Shown here: piece after piece, positions 52,901 to 62,773 of the stretch
Layout of the letters: each line of letters opens with the position of its first letter
How positions within the stretch are numbered: the stretch's first letter is position 1
Origin: Straminergon stramineum
Taxonomy: Eukaryota > Streptophyta > Bryopsida > Hypnales > Calliergonaceae
Assembly (NCBI GenBank): GCA_963920665.1
Contig: OY987272.1
Span: forward strand, 7,073,001-7,137,000
DNA length: 64,000 bases
Reading direction: 5' to 3'
Made by a program: the position numbers and the translations under genes
Notes under the pieces: model-generated
What the model was told of the DNA's origin: nothing
The model's database searches: none
Seen by the model: only the letters and a program-made list of their open reading frames with translations

Positions 52901-55900
52901 AACCGTGTCATCGTCTCATTGGCTAGTCAGAAGAGAATTATGATACATAATCTAAGCCCCAAGATCAATTATCAGCACCAGGAGCATCTGACCTTACAGC
53001 ATTGTAAGTAAGCAGATTAAGAACATAGTGAACGCCAAGTCTAGTGTTCGAGGCAACCGTGTCACTGACTTTTTGGCTAGTCAGAAGAGAGTTAAAATCC
53101 ATATTAATCTTTCTCCTCATTGTAAGCCCCAAGATTAATTGTCAGCATCAGGAGCATCTGCCCATACGATACTGTAGGTAAGCAGATAATTAATTGTCGT
53201 GAGGCTTAGTTGTTAGCAATCTATTTGTTGTACGTTAGATAAAAGAACATAAAGTCAAGTATAGAGTTGGAGGCAACCGTGTCAGTCTCATTAGCTGAAA
53301 GAATTCTAATCCATATTAATCTTTCTCCTCATTCAAAGCTTTAGATTAACCAAAATGTATAGATTACGGTAGGACATTCTTGGTTGATTGGAAGGACTTG
53401 GCATTGCGTCTAATAATTCTCTCAAGCTTTTAGCTGACCAGCTTACCTAATCCGTAAGTTCAATGAGGGCTTTGTAGTTTAAAGCAGAAGGATGACATTC
53501 AAGACGAGGAAACTCATTAGGAACCATAATCTGTCCGGTATTTTAATTTCTATTTTTTAACACTCAGTTTCTCAAGATCTGCTCTCTTCACCATTGAATC
53601 ACCCGAAATCGTAGCATCTTCATTGTGATTATTCTAGGTATTGCAAATTAAGAGCATGGCTGTGGAAAAAGTACATCCCTTCACCACGTGCACGGCACAG
53701 CATATACTCTTTTCCAAAACAGGTACCAGATTTCTCCAGAAGTTAGATACACAGCGTGTAACATAATCAAGAATGGATGAAGAATACCTTAAGTTTACTG
53801 GTCGAGTTAAAGGCTGTTCTTGCTGTAGACAACCCACTCGTGATGTTCGACAGCCCTTTGGGGGAGTTAGTCAACCGAGAGATTGCTAAGGTATTGTACA
53901 ATAGGTCCAAATGTTGATCCTCTTGAACAACGATCTGCCATAGAAAGAACATAAATCAGAATATCAATCGTCTCTTCGTGCTCCAAATGTTTGCTAATAG
54001 ATGGATAAACAGTAACAAACACAGCGAGCACTGAACTTATGTTGCAAAAGCAGGATAGTAGTTGGTAACAATAACTACATTCATGTAATTTTATTTCAAC
54101 AAGAGGAGTGAACTGTTATTTTCAATTACCGAGGTCGGTCGTTGTACGGTAGCCCCACTAGCGTCGAACGTAACCACGGTCACACGGTCATCAACTGTGA
54201 AAGTGCCAAAAAGCTCTCTGATGACGTTCTGTGATAATGCGAATGTGGACTCAGAGACTTGCCCTGTATCCAGCAACACTACTAAGTCTTTGACAACAGA
54301 TGTAGCAGTTATGTACCTGCACAAAGGATAAATGTTCCCATTTCAAGGTGTGAAGAACCATGGTGTAATGAGGCAGGGTAGCCACATTTTCACTGGTTTT
54401 AGGCAGGCATAGCCTCAGTGAAGGACGGGCCACACTAGCACAAACGGTATTTGAGAACTGAGAGCTTGCAAAAACAAGTAGCAGCTTTTGTTTTAACAAT
54501 CGCTAAGTTGAAACTTCACTATCAAACTTTTCGTTCCATTTCAATTCTCGTCTTTCCAAAATAACCTCATCTTGAACAGTTGACAAAGCGATAGGCACCA
54601 AACTGCGGGGATCCGTTGGCAGCCACATTACATTACCAGGGCCGTTTCCGAGGGTCATACTCGATGCAGCCCTTCAAGGGATCAGCTTCCTGTGGATTCC
54701 AAAGAATCAACTTCAGTCTCTGCATGAAATTGATATTCCTCGGGAGTCCTTACTCTCGAGGTCCGAAACAAAGCTTTTTTTTGGCAACCCACAGAGGTGT
54801 CGTACAAGCAGGTGGCAAACGGTTACTAAGTAATCCAGAAGAAAGCCACCGGTTGGAAACAATCTTTTCAGAGATGACTCGAAACTTGAAACTTGAAACA
54901 TGAGTTGCGTACCCGTCCAGGATAAATCCGCCAGGCGCCCTCCGCCGATCCGAAATAATTCCAGAACGTGAGTTCGGAGAGGATGGTCTCACTGCTGGCA
55001 GGAAACTGAAGATTCGATTGAGAGCAGATAGATCTCGTCAACTCCGGACTCAAATCGGAGTAATTCCGGAACTGGGGCGGAACACTGTAACCAGCAACAA
55101 AATTAGGGCAACGCAACGATATTTAGGGCTTCATCAATCCAACCCTAACTGCGTCTCAAAACTAACCAATCCACACCACTCATAACAAACTATATACTAC
55201 AAAATCATCTCAAAATAGGACTGCAGCGCGAAACTCTCCATTCCATACCACTCATAAACAAACTAAACACCACAAAATCATCTCAAAAGAAGGACTTCGG
55301 CTCGAAACTCTCCATTCCATGCCACTCATAAACAAACTGCAAACTCAAAATCACTCCAAAAAAGTCCAGCAACTTGAGAAAACATCAAAATTTCGAAAAT
55401 ACAACAAAAATGCAGCCCCATACCGCACGAAGCCGTTTCCCGTGAAGTCGACCTTGATGTGCAAACACGCCTCGCTGCCATTCCCAGGACTCCGACATTC
55501 AGTCACATTACTCGGCGCTGCCACACAAGTGAAATGGTCTTTCTGCGTCGGCGAACACGAATGACGGGAGCATTTGTCGACACAATTCGACAAACCTGCA
55601 GGAGGAGCCTCGCATTCCTAAGCTCAGAAAAAAATCAAAATCAAAATAACATGCAGTACCGAAACTTTCCCAATGGCGGACACAAACAACTCACTGTAAC
55701 CTACTTACCGCAGTCGTTCGCCTCCGCTGCCAGTTGCAAGAAGCGCGCATGGTGGGCTAGCAACTGCACTTTCTTCTCCTTGTCGTTCAAAAAATCCTCA
55801 TCCTGCTGCGCTTGCCCTACAACAATTTCGCACCACAGCAACAGCAACAAACCCAGCAACAGAGGGCGATGATGACGACGACGATGACGACCTAACTTCG

Positions 55901-55907
55901 AGTCCAT
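43957..55907 (-). CDS. Receptor-like kinase with VWA-Cache (alpha2delta-like) ectodomain, 936 aa
   Basis: Fourteen exons read on the minus strand and join in phase: 55907-55709, 55595-55424, 55084-54913, 54689-54637, 54316-54130, 53934-53788, 52492-52129, 51627-51491, 50656-50386, 49483-49338, 48607-48397, 46929-46692, 45701-45551, 44319-43957 (TGA). A signal peptide (hydrophobic 15-30) is followed by a Cys-rich VWA_N-like region ending PRKRPWY (about 194-200). A VWA domain follows (about 205-370), with TDG at 316-318. Then comes a Cache-like region containing [20 protein letters not shown] and [13 protein letters not shown] membrane span lies at about 528-553. The kinase has LGEGGFGEV (606-614), K628, HRD (724-726), DFG (744-746) and APEY, so it should be active. 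The ectodomain parallels animal calcium-channel alpha2delta and CACHD1. The VWA metal motif is DTGQV (D215) instead of DxSxS, so metal binding is doubtful. The acceptor at 49483 could instead be at 49456, nine residues shorter. The ligand is unknown; a small-molecule sensor is inferred. Confidence 0.9.
44500..44736. mobile_element. Family C repeat in the last intron of the receptor kinase
   Basis: It is an inverted relative of the repeats at 17034 and 20218. It contains 'gatggatgacaaaatctttc', 'gcacaatagtttgacctcc' and 'aaaaaggatgatttcccc', each with a close match at 19960-20145. It lies in intron 44320-45550. Confidence 0.65.
46273..46596. repeat. Direct repeat of about 68 bp in a receptor-kinase intron
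   Basis: Positions 46273-46341 and 46527-46596 share about 85 percent of their bases, including 'gttttggttca' and 'gtttcaacagcag'. The second copy lies directly before the telomere-like patch. Both are in intron 45702-46691. Confidence 0.7.
46600..46650 (+). repeat. Interstitial telomere-like patch (TTTAGGG)
   Basis: GGTTTAGGGTTTAGGGTTTT is followed by a second TTTTTTAGGGTTTAGG. This is the plant-type telomere unit, degenerate, about five units, inside an intron 40 bp from the kinase exon 46692-46929. It probably arose by break repair. Confidence 0.8.
47000..48100. other. Long intron sequence, AT-rich, no coding signal
   Basis: This is part of intron 46930-48396. An AAAG microsatellite lies at 47030-47049. 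A 124-codon plus-strand frame at 47763-48137 resembles nothing known and has the composition of AT-rich intron DNA, so it is not called as a gene. Confidence 0.5.
48101..48440. repeat. Tandem duplication copying the end of a kinase exon
   Basis: Two direct units start with 'tctcttaatttgttggtttt' (48101 and about 48262) and run in parallel for about 165 bp. The second unit ends in the real exon 48397-48607, which encodes YEYMENRSL. The first ends in a decayed copy of that exon edge at 48220-48257 (aagattgacaaaggcttcaa against aagactgacgaaggcttcga). The copy is now intronic. Confidence 0.8.
51099..51427. mobile_element. AGGTAG-family MITE in a receptor-kinase intron, 329 bp
   Basis: The ends are AGGTAGGGTGCTCTAAAAGC and GCTTTAAGAGCAGACTACCT. 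The interior holds the family block in reverse orientation ('aaaaatatgaaacgatttgg'). It lies in intron 50657-51490, and one end is 64 bp from the splice donor of exon 51627-51491. The left flank no longer shows a clean TA. Confidence 0.85.
52569..52859. mobile_element. AGGTAG-family MITE in a receptor-kinase intron, 291 bp
   Basis: The ends are AGGTAGTCTGCTCTGAAAGC and CACTTTCAGAACACCCTACCT, flanked by TA at 52567-52568 and 52860-52861. It is the best-preserved target duplication in the family. It lies in intron 52493-53787, next to tandem repeats that include copies of the exon edge. Confidence 0.9.
52868..53345. repeat. Three diverged tandem units including a copied exon edge
   Basis: Units start near 52868, 53029 and 53243, each with 'gaggcaaccgtgtca'. 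The first two contain 'gtcagca(c/t)caggagcatctg', a near copy of the VWA exon border at 52477-52496. So the 5' edge of that exon was duplicated with its intron, and the copies have since decayed. A distant relative lies in another intron near 45070-45160. Confidence 0.75.
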
Positions 55908-56300
55908 GAAGAAAGGCTTAGCTAGATATTTCAAAGCCCTGTATTTGATCTCTTAGAACAAACTCTCCCCTGTTGCAGCAACCCAAAACAAGCTCTGCAT
56001 GCCACTCCATCCTCTGCTCTTCCCTCTCCAACACTCGTCCATTCTCGAAGACTTGTTCCGTATCATCGATCCCTATCAACAATCGAACAACTTCCACTAC
56101 AGCAATGTGTAATGGCGATCGAGCAAGGACGGAAAACTGTTGATTGTAAGGACGGAAAACGCCTGTCACGAGCTATCTACATATCTCACTTGATGCATGG
56201 ACTCCGTTTCTGCTGCAAAAGCTCAGATTTGGGCTACAACTTCTGTTTTGCAAATATGGTCTGTGAAGAAATTAAAGCTGGATGGGTTTGTCAGATTTAG
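55908..56300 (-). promoter_or_regulatory. Leader and promoter region of the receptor kinase
   Basis: It lies directly upstream of the first ATG (55907) and has gene-like base composition. The open frame continues upstream of that ATG for several codons (first possible start a TTG at 55934), but no upstream in-frame ATG exists, so 55907 is preferred. A short ATG-started frame of about 30 codons in another register ends at about 55918, just before the start codon. Confidence 0.4.
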
Positions 56301-58900
56301 TGCGAGGTAGAGGAAAATGGTTATTGTAAGTTAGTCATAATCAGAGCTGTGCTGCTGCTCCACGCATTCCAGGACTCCAGGAGAAGTTGTGGAACTCGTT
56401 CACGTCCAACTGCGCTTTCCGACAGGTTCACTGTTGGTGTGAAATTAGTGTCACTACAAAAAAGAACTTTGTTTTTTCTTTTCCAGGAAGTTGTGTTTTT
56501 CCTTTTCTTTTCCGGGTAGTTGGGTTTTTTCATTTCTTTTCTTTTCCTGGAAGAAGCTGGCTTGTCTATGTCTCAGTTTGAGATATTTTGAGTCTAGAAA
56601 GAGCTCAAGAGGGTCTCAAAAGTGCTCAAGGAGCCTTTGGGGTTGTGTATGTTTGGTTGATGTATGGCTGTCTTTTGTATTTCGATACTCGTAGGAATGT
56701 GGGATTGTGGGTGCATTGCATGTGTAGATTGTAGAGCAAAGAGTGTTAGCATGTGAGCATAGAATCTATGAGTCCATGAGCTTAGGAGTTTATATTATAA
56801 ACACTTTTCATGATTATAGGTGTTTCTTTTACAAGTACTTATATTATAGTTAAATTCTTTCCAAGTTATAGTGTACCTACATTACAAACACTTTTAAATG
56901 GTTGTAAGTACATACCTACAACTAGGTTTAAGGCTTGTAGGCTCATGTCTCTACACTCATGAGCTAGCATCCTTGATTGTAGAGCAAGGAAATGTTTACA
57001 AGAATATTTGCAATTGGGATGGGATAACATGCTATGTGGGTCTTCCCTGGTATTCTATGCATACTTGATTCAACTAATATTTTTGATTATGTTATTGTAT
57101 TGAAGTACAACTTCATGAAGTAGAATTCAATCTATACCTTAAGATAGTTTGTTTGTTCGTTACGTTGAGATCTCTTGGACCATGTATCCCCCAGTCAAGT
57201 TCTTGGTACTGTTGGAAAGCCCTCAGTGAGGAGGGGTGCACAGGCTTTGTTTCACCACATTTGGACTTACAATGTGAAAGTTATGGAATTTTGAAGTTTT
57301 TATGAATAAATAAATTAGAAAAATACTTTTACTTTTATTTTGACTGTGGCAACAGCACAAGGCACACTAGTGTATATGAATACAAAGGTCTTGTTTTAAT
57401 ACTATTTTTATAGGACTTCGTATGAAAAATATATGAAGAGTGAGGGAGATTTAAAATAGTGTAACTTTGGTAAATTAGTGTCACACTCAAAATAAGATAA
57501 ATCCGTGTACTGAGCCCATTGTCGACAGAATTTGTCTGAGCACCACCAATGAAAGTTAACTGCCAAAACTTTAGAAAGTATGTGGATTGAAAAATCAAGT
57601 GCGGTGGTTGTACTGACAAGTCGCAAGTGAGTCATGTGATCAATGGGGGGCAGTTACAATAGAGTTCAGACCTGCTTTAGGCATAGGGCCAGATTGTATC
57701 ACTTCACAATAATTCTCTACTTTGGGTGCTCAAAAACAAGTCTTGCTTTGTCCCAAAAAATCATTTAAACAAATGATGAGGATGCAATTACCAAATTTGG
57801 ATGAAAAATTCATGGAAATAATGAAAAGTGATTATTGTTTGAGAAATGGATTAGATTAGAAATGCAATGTTTCTCCATATATTCATGATCAACATCTTGG
57901 CACTTCTTCTAAAAAATAAAGTAGTGTTGTTCAGAGGGTTGCTATTATGTGAGCCTAGGATCATGAGTCTAGGAATTTTGACACCTATATTATAGGTGTC
58001 AATACTATAGAAACCTCGCATGATATAGTGTAACTATGTAAGCACCTTCAATGGTTGTAGGATATCTATTTAAACCATTGGATTGGTGGCAATTGAGTGA
58101 GCACCATTGGATTTAATGTGGCAATTGTTTGCAACCATAAAATTCAATTGCCAACCTCCTTATTCTTGTGGAGTCCTACAATGAATTCTTCACTCTCTCA
58201 CAAACTCCTACAAATGCAATGCTACTAAGATATGGGCACCTATAATTATTACTAATTACAACTTAGTATAGTTACTATTACTTAACACAAGTTATTTTTA
58301 TTGGATCTTAATGGCATCTAAAAGAAGATTCTAATGCACTATAGCGTCCATTATTTTGACACAAGTGAGGTTAATTTTGCATGTCAATTGTAGGACAAAT
58401 CAATTCAATTAATAATCAAACACCACCCTCTCATTCATGTCTAGTGTAAATGTTTTGGGCAATTTGTTGGCAAAAATCGACCTAGTCAAAGGATCAACAA
58501 GAAGCTTGTACATAGGAAATTAGAGGTTTACTTAAGCAACTTTGTGCTAATTCCATCCAAACTTGGATCTAGAATTCACCAAATCTTTCTAATTACAATG
58601 AATCATGTAACTCTAATGGATCAATAGTGATCGTTGATAGAGTCAAAAATAGTAAAATAAAAGCTTTCTCATCATACAATTTATTGCCACATTTGCAATA
58701 TTGTTATACTATATGAAAAGGTCTAATTTGCACTTAGGTGCCTAAATTGAATTTCCATGTCTACTCAGATTTGTAGGGGTCCACATCACCTTACACCATT
58801 CACAATCACAAGATGACATGTGGCACTTTTTTTATAACAAATACTCCGTATGACTTAATTTTTGCTGAATCGGACCTTCATGTAGGGTATGGCAAAATCT
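56301..58900. other. Intergenic, no gene seen
   Basis: A pyrimidine-rich patch (56470-56560) with repeated 'ttccttttcttttcc' type words is the only notable structure. Further on the sequence is AT-rich with small frames that carry no recognisable motif. Confidence 0.5.
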
Positions 58901-59159
58901 TAAGAAATTCCGTTGCTCGATCATGCCCTTCTAGACTGTCATCATTCCCAATCAATCGGTCAAACAAGTTGGTCCTAGACAGCTGCGTTTAGTAATAAGA
59001 TCATGACAGGCGATGACATTCGAGGAAAGCAGTAGAGATCGATCGATCAGGTGTTTCACGATTCCCCATGTATGACAAATCGTGGATCCCACTTTCTCAC
59101 TTTACTTCCTCTATTTCCTCATCGTCTGCACCATGCGTTAGGCGAGTTTGCATTAACTT

Positions 59160-59400
59160 TCCGACACAATTTCCACTCCCATCAATCAATCTCAATCTCT
59201 AGATCGACAACCAACCACCGCAGGTTTCGATCTGGCGCCGCAGTTGGCACATTGGCGCCTTATTTCTTCTCTTCTGTAGTTAACTCATTCTTGTTCTGCT
59301 GACCCCCTAGGCCGCTTGCGGCTGGGCCTTTGTATTCTTCTCTTGCAGTAAAGGTTCCCTTCATCTGTGTCAAAAAAAATAAAAATCGCAAGATCGACAG
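59160..59400 (+). mobile_element. Possible short retroposon 3' end with A-rich tail
   Basis: A GC-rich stretch with a small hairpin (GGCCGCTTGCGGCTGGGCC) ends in 'tgtgtcaaaaaaaataaaaa'. A compact GC-rich body with an A-rich tail suggests a SINE- or LINE-like 3' end, but no second copy occurs in the window and no 5' boundary was found. Confidence 0.25.
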
Positions 59401-59579
59401 TGTGATCGATCGATAATACAGTAAGTTAAGTTCGATCTTCCGACTCCCTCCACGGCCATTCCGAGCTATTGTGAGTGCACTAGCTGTGAAAGTTAATTAA
59501 ACGAATTAACCGAACTTCATTGCTTCGCAGATTCTAGGAATTGAAATGAAACCCGAAGCTAGCTAGGACTGGGTCGTCA

Positions 59580-59867
59580 TGAAATTATCAATGGAAGAAG
59601 ACGTACCTTGCGTACTGCAGGTGTCCGATATAATCCGGCCGTCCTTCCTGGAACTGTTTGCAACTGCATGTGCAAATTGTGGATGTTTCAAACCGGCCTT
59701 CGGGACTCGGGAGGTGGGACGGATCCGAGGGTGGGTGACGGTTTCTCGAGTTTAGTTCACAAGGACTGCGTTTGTGTGTACTGAAAATGTACTTGTGTAC
59801 TCGACAACCGTACGGGCTGGTGTGCAGTAGAAGTTTTGGTGTTTGCAAGTTTACACGTTTGCACTTA
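59580..59867 (-). other. Exon-like GC-rich patch with a good donor site
   Basis: Reading the minus strand, a GC-rich open stretch ends at GTACGCAAG followed by GTACGTC, a strong splice donor (exon end near 59608). One frame gives TCSCKQFQEGRPDYIGHLQY with no ATG. Another starts with ATG but is only about 21 codons to the donor. It might be a 5' noncoding exon of the receptor kinase (start 3.7 kb downstream) or of an unseen gene. No protein family is recognised. Confidence 0.3.
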
Positions 59868-60628
59868 AGGTAGTCTGCTCATAAACCGTGCGTTTAAGGG
59901 CTGGTCGGCCTTTTCGTTGGTTCTTCGATGCACAAAAATATTTTACCTTATTTTTCACTCAAAGAAAAATTGATGCGGAATCTAACCCAAGTGGTTTCAT
60001 ATTTTTCGGAGCATTTTTGAATTACTTATGAATTTTTAAAGAATTCTGCCATAGGTATCTATTTCTTGATCGTAGGCCTTACAAAACCCACACATGTGTA
60101 GTCTGAAAAAAGATATGGCTTCACCATAAACAAGAGCTGCAGCATGTAGAAAGTAATAGACATGGTTCCAAAATGCGAGCTTTACTAAACTAAACTCCTA
60201 AAGGACCGAGGCCTACTTTTTGACAAAAATCACTCAAAATTGTCATTTCTGCTGTGTTCTTTTAAGAAAGAAAAAAATTTCAAATTTCACAAATCCAACC
60301 ATAGGATCTTGTACTATACTTGTACGAGATCATGTGGTAAAATTTTTTTATCAAGTTTGACCGTATAGATTGAAAAATATTGGCATTCAAAGTTAGGGGA
60401 GAAAAGTTTTTTTGAACATAGGTAAACATTTCATAAATGGACCCACCTTGGCTCTTATTCCATCCACTAGTAAAGTATAAAGGAACTTTTGACAAATTTT
60501 AAACCGCTCTAACATATTGACAAAACATTCAATGCTTTACACATGCATTTTACAACTTGTTAATGTCCATTTTAGAACCTGGCTAGGGACAATCTTTAGA
60601 AGACGAGTGGATTTAGAGCAGACTACCA
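59868..60628. mobile_element. AGGTAG-family element, 761 bp long copy
   Basis: The ends are AGGTAGTCTGCTCATAAA and TTTAGAGCAGACTACCA with TA on both sides. It carries the family block near 59965-60010 and extra sequence in common with 2084-2671. An inner piece from 60196 ('aactcctaaaggaccgagg') resembles the left end of the TTAACCCC family, so the element may have a nested insertion or be a hybrid of the two families. Confidence 0.8.
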
Positions 60629-60787
60629 TATTGTACCCTGAAACCCAGCGCTCCTTGGCCCCCTGCCTGAATTATGAATTAAAAATGAAACACCTAATCC
60701 GGCCTCCCCTCCACAAAAACAAAAAAACTTAGATACGGGTATTGTATATGGAATACATATGGGTATAATATATGCACATGGAGAATG

Positions 60788-60910
60788 GGAGGGTGATACC
60801 AGGGGTACAATATTTCCCTATGTAACTATATCCCCCAAACTTTCTCAAAACAAAAAGTTTTTTGGGATATAGTTACATAATGAAATATTGTACCCCCGGT
60901 ATCACCCTCC
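60788..60910. repeat. Hairpin element, arms 47 bp
   Basis: The arm 60788-60834 (starting GGAGGGTGATACCAGGGGTA) pairs with 60864-60910 (ending CCCGGTATCACCCTCC) with only a few mismatches around a 29 bp loop. It is a compact foldback, probably a MITE remnant. Confidence 0.85.
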
Positions 60911-62723
60911 TGTTCTTTCTATGATGGATTTGGATGCATATATGGAATACTGAAATAATATAACAAATGCTATAGATCAGCACCAATATAGAATACAAAA
61001 TGCTAAAGTTTTACAATATGACATATGGATACATATGTACTATGCACTCAAAAGAGCCAAACAATGTGTCATATAAATACTATTGGGAGACAAATAATAA
61101 GTTGAGTGAGGCCATCTTAGCATGAGTCATAACCCATGAGTAGTATGGGAGACATATTGTAACTCCTAGAATCCATACGCATGCAAAATTCTCCCAACTC
61201 CAAGATGTATTGGCCAAATATGTAAACATCCACATTGAAGGTGCAACAACAATTGATTTTCTCATGTTTTTAAAAAAAAAATAGTGATTCTAGCTATGGA
61301 AATAAATTCACTGTCAAATAAGCATACATAGGTATTTTTAGAGAAATATGTGTATTGCTTGCTTAGACTTGTAGATCCATCCATCCCTTGTGTGCACATC
61401 TTCTACATATATGTGGGTGCGTCAATTTCTAGTAGTTATAGTCGCCTTGGTTGCACCTATAGACCATGACATTTTTAATTCAAAAAGTCTTTTTTCTTCC
61501 ATTCCCTTGAGTTTTCTTGTGCAAAATTCAAACAAGATTTAAGGCTTAGGTTATTTTATGTGTTGATTTTTCAAGGTGTCATATTTGAAGTATGCGATTT
61601 GTTATCCTTAGGGGTTTTCACCTAACATCTTCATGTTGAACAGGTACTTTGTAGGACATGAAATCCAACATTGTGGTGACAAAAGATTGGGTGCATTTGT
61701 AAGATGTGATCAAAATGACTTCAAACAACATGTATGAGGATAAGGTAGGATTTGGTTAGTTTAATTCTACTCTCTATCATATTGCCAGCACACATTTTTT
61801 AGAATGCGCTTTCTAACTTGCATATGCTTTCTAATTTGCATACGGAGTTCTAAGGTTGTTCTCACAATCCACGTTGAATCTTGGGAAGTTGTCATACAAC
61901 AATCAGGACTAGGAGACAACAATTCCACCTTTGAATGGTGGTGATTTGTCTAACCCTTGTTGCTTTGTAAGTAGTGCTTCGTATACATCTTTGTCAACTC
62001 TCCCCAATCAACTTTTGTATTCTTCCTAGCTTGAAAATTGCTTCATCTTGCATAAGTACTATGGGTTCCATCATTCATTAGAAAGAGGCTAATTCGTACT
62101 AACATTCCCTTTCTCGTTTTTGTCATTTGCAAGCTTTTGGATTTAGGATTTTGCATAGGTCCCATTTCGCCTCAAAGAGGGCATTGGTGCTTCACAACTT
62201 AGAAGACTACTATAAGTTACTTACATCCTTGATCATTGGACAACTGATGCCCTCTCTTAAATTTTGGAATCATTTTTTATACACCATTGGACAAATTTTT
62301 CTTTCGTCAAATTTTTCTATAACTTGATGTGTTTTGGTTCTAGGGCAACTAGGTTTATATCAATGAATATAATAGGGTTGCCCAAAGACTTGGTCTAGAA
62401 GGACCTGAACTTGGTATGCTATGAAGTAGTCCTTTCACAAAATGCACTAGTCTAGACAAATTGTTGCCTTGTGGCAAAACTCAACACACATGACCCCCTT
62501 TTGACAATTGCAAATGCATGGAGTCTATGCATAATTGTATTGGATTAATGCAAGTAAAGGAAGATAAGTTAGCTATGTGTCCCGTCAACTCCCATACATA
62601 TCTAGTATGAGGAATTCATACAAGGCATTGACATGATGGACCAATCACAATCAAATTATTCAGTTCTATTATCTACCCATAGATGGTAGCATAGTTTTTT
62701 TCTAGTGGATTATTCCATAATAA

Positions 62724-62773
<50 letters not shown>

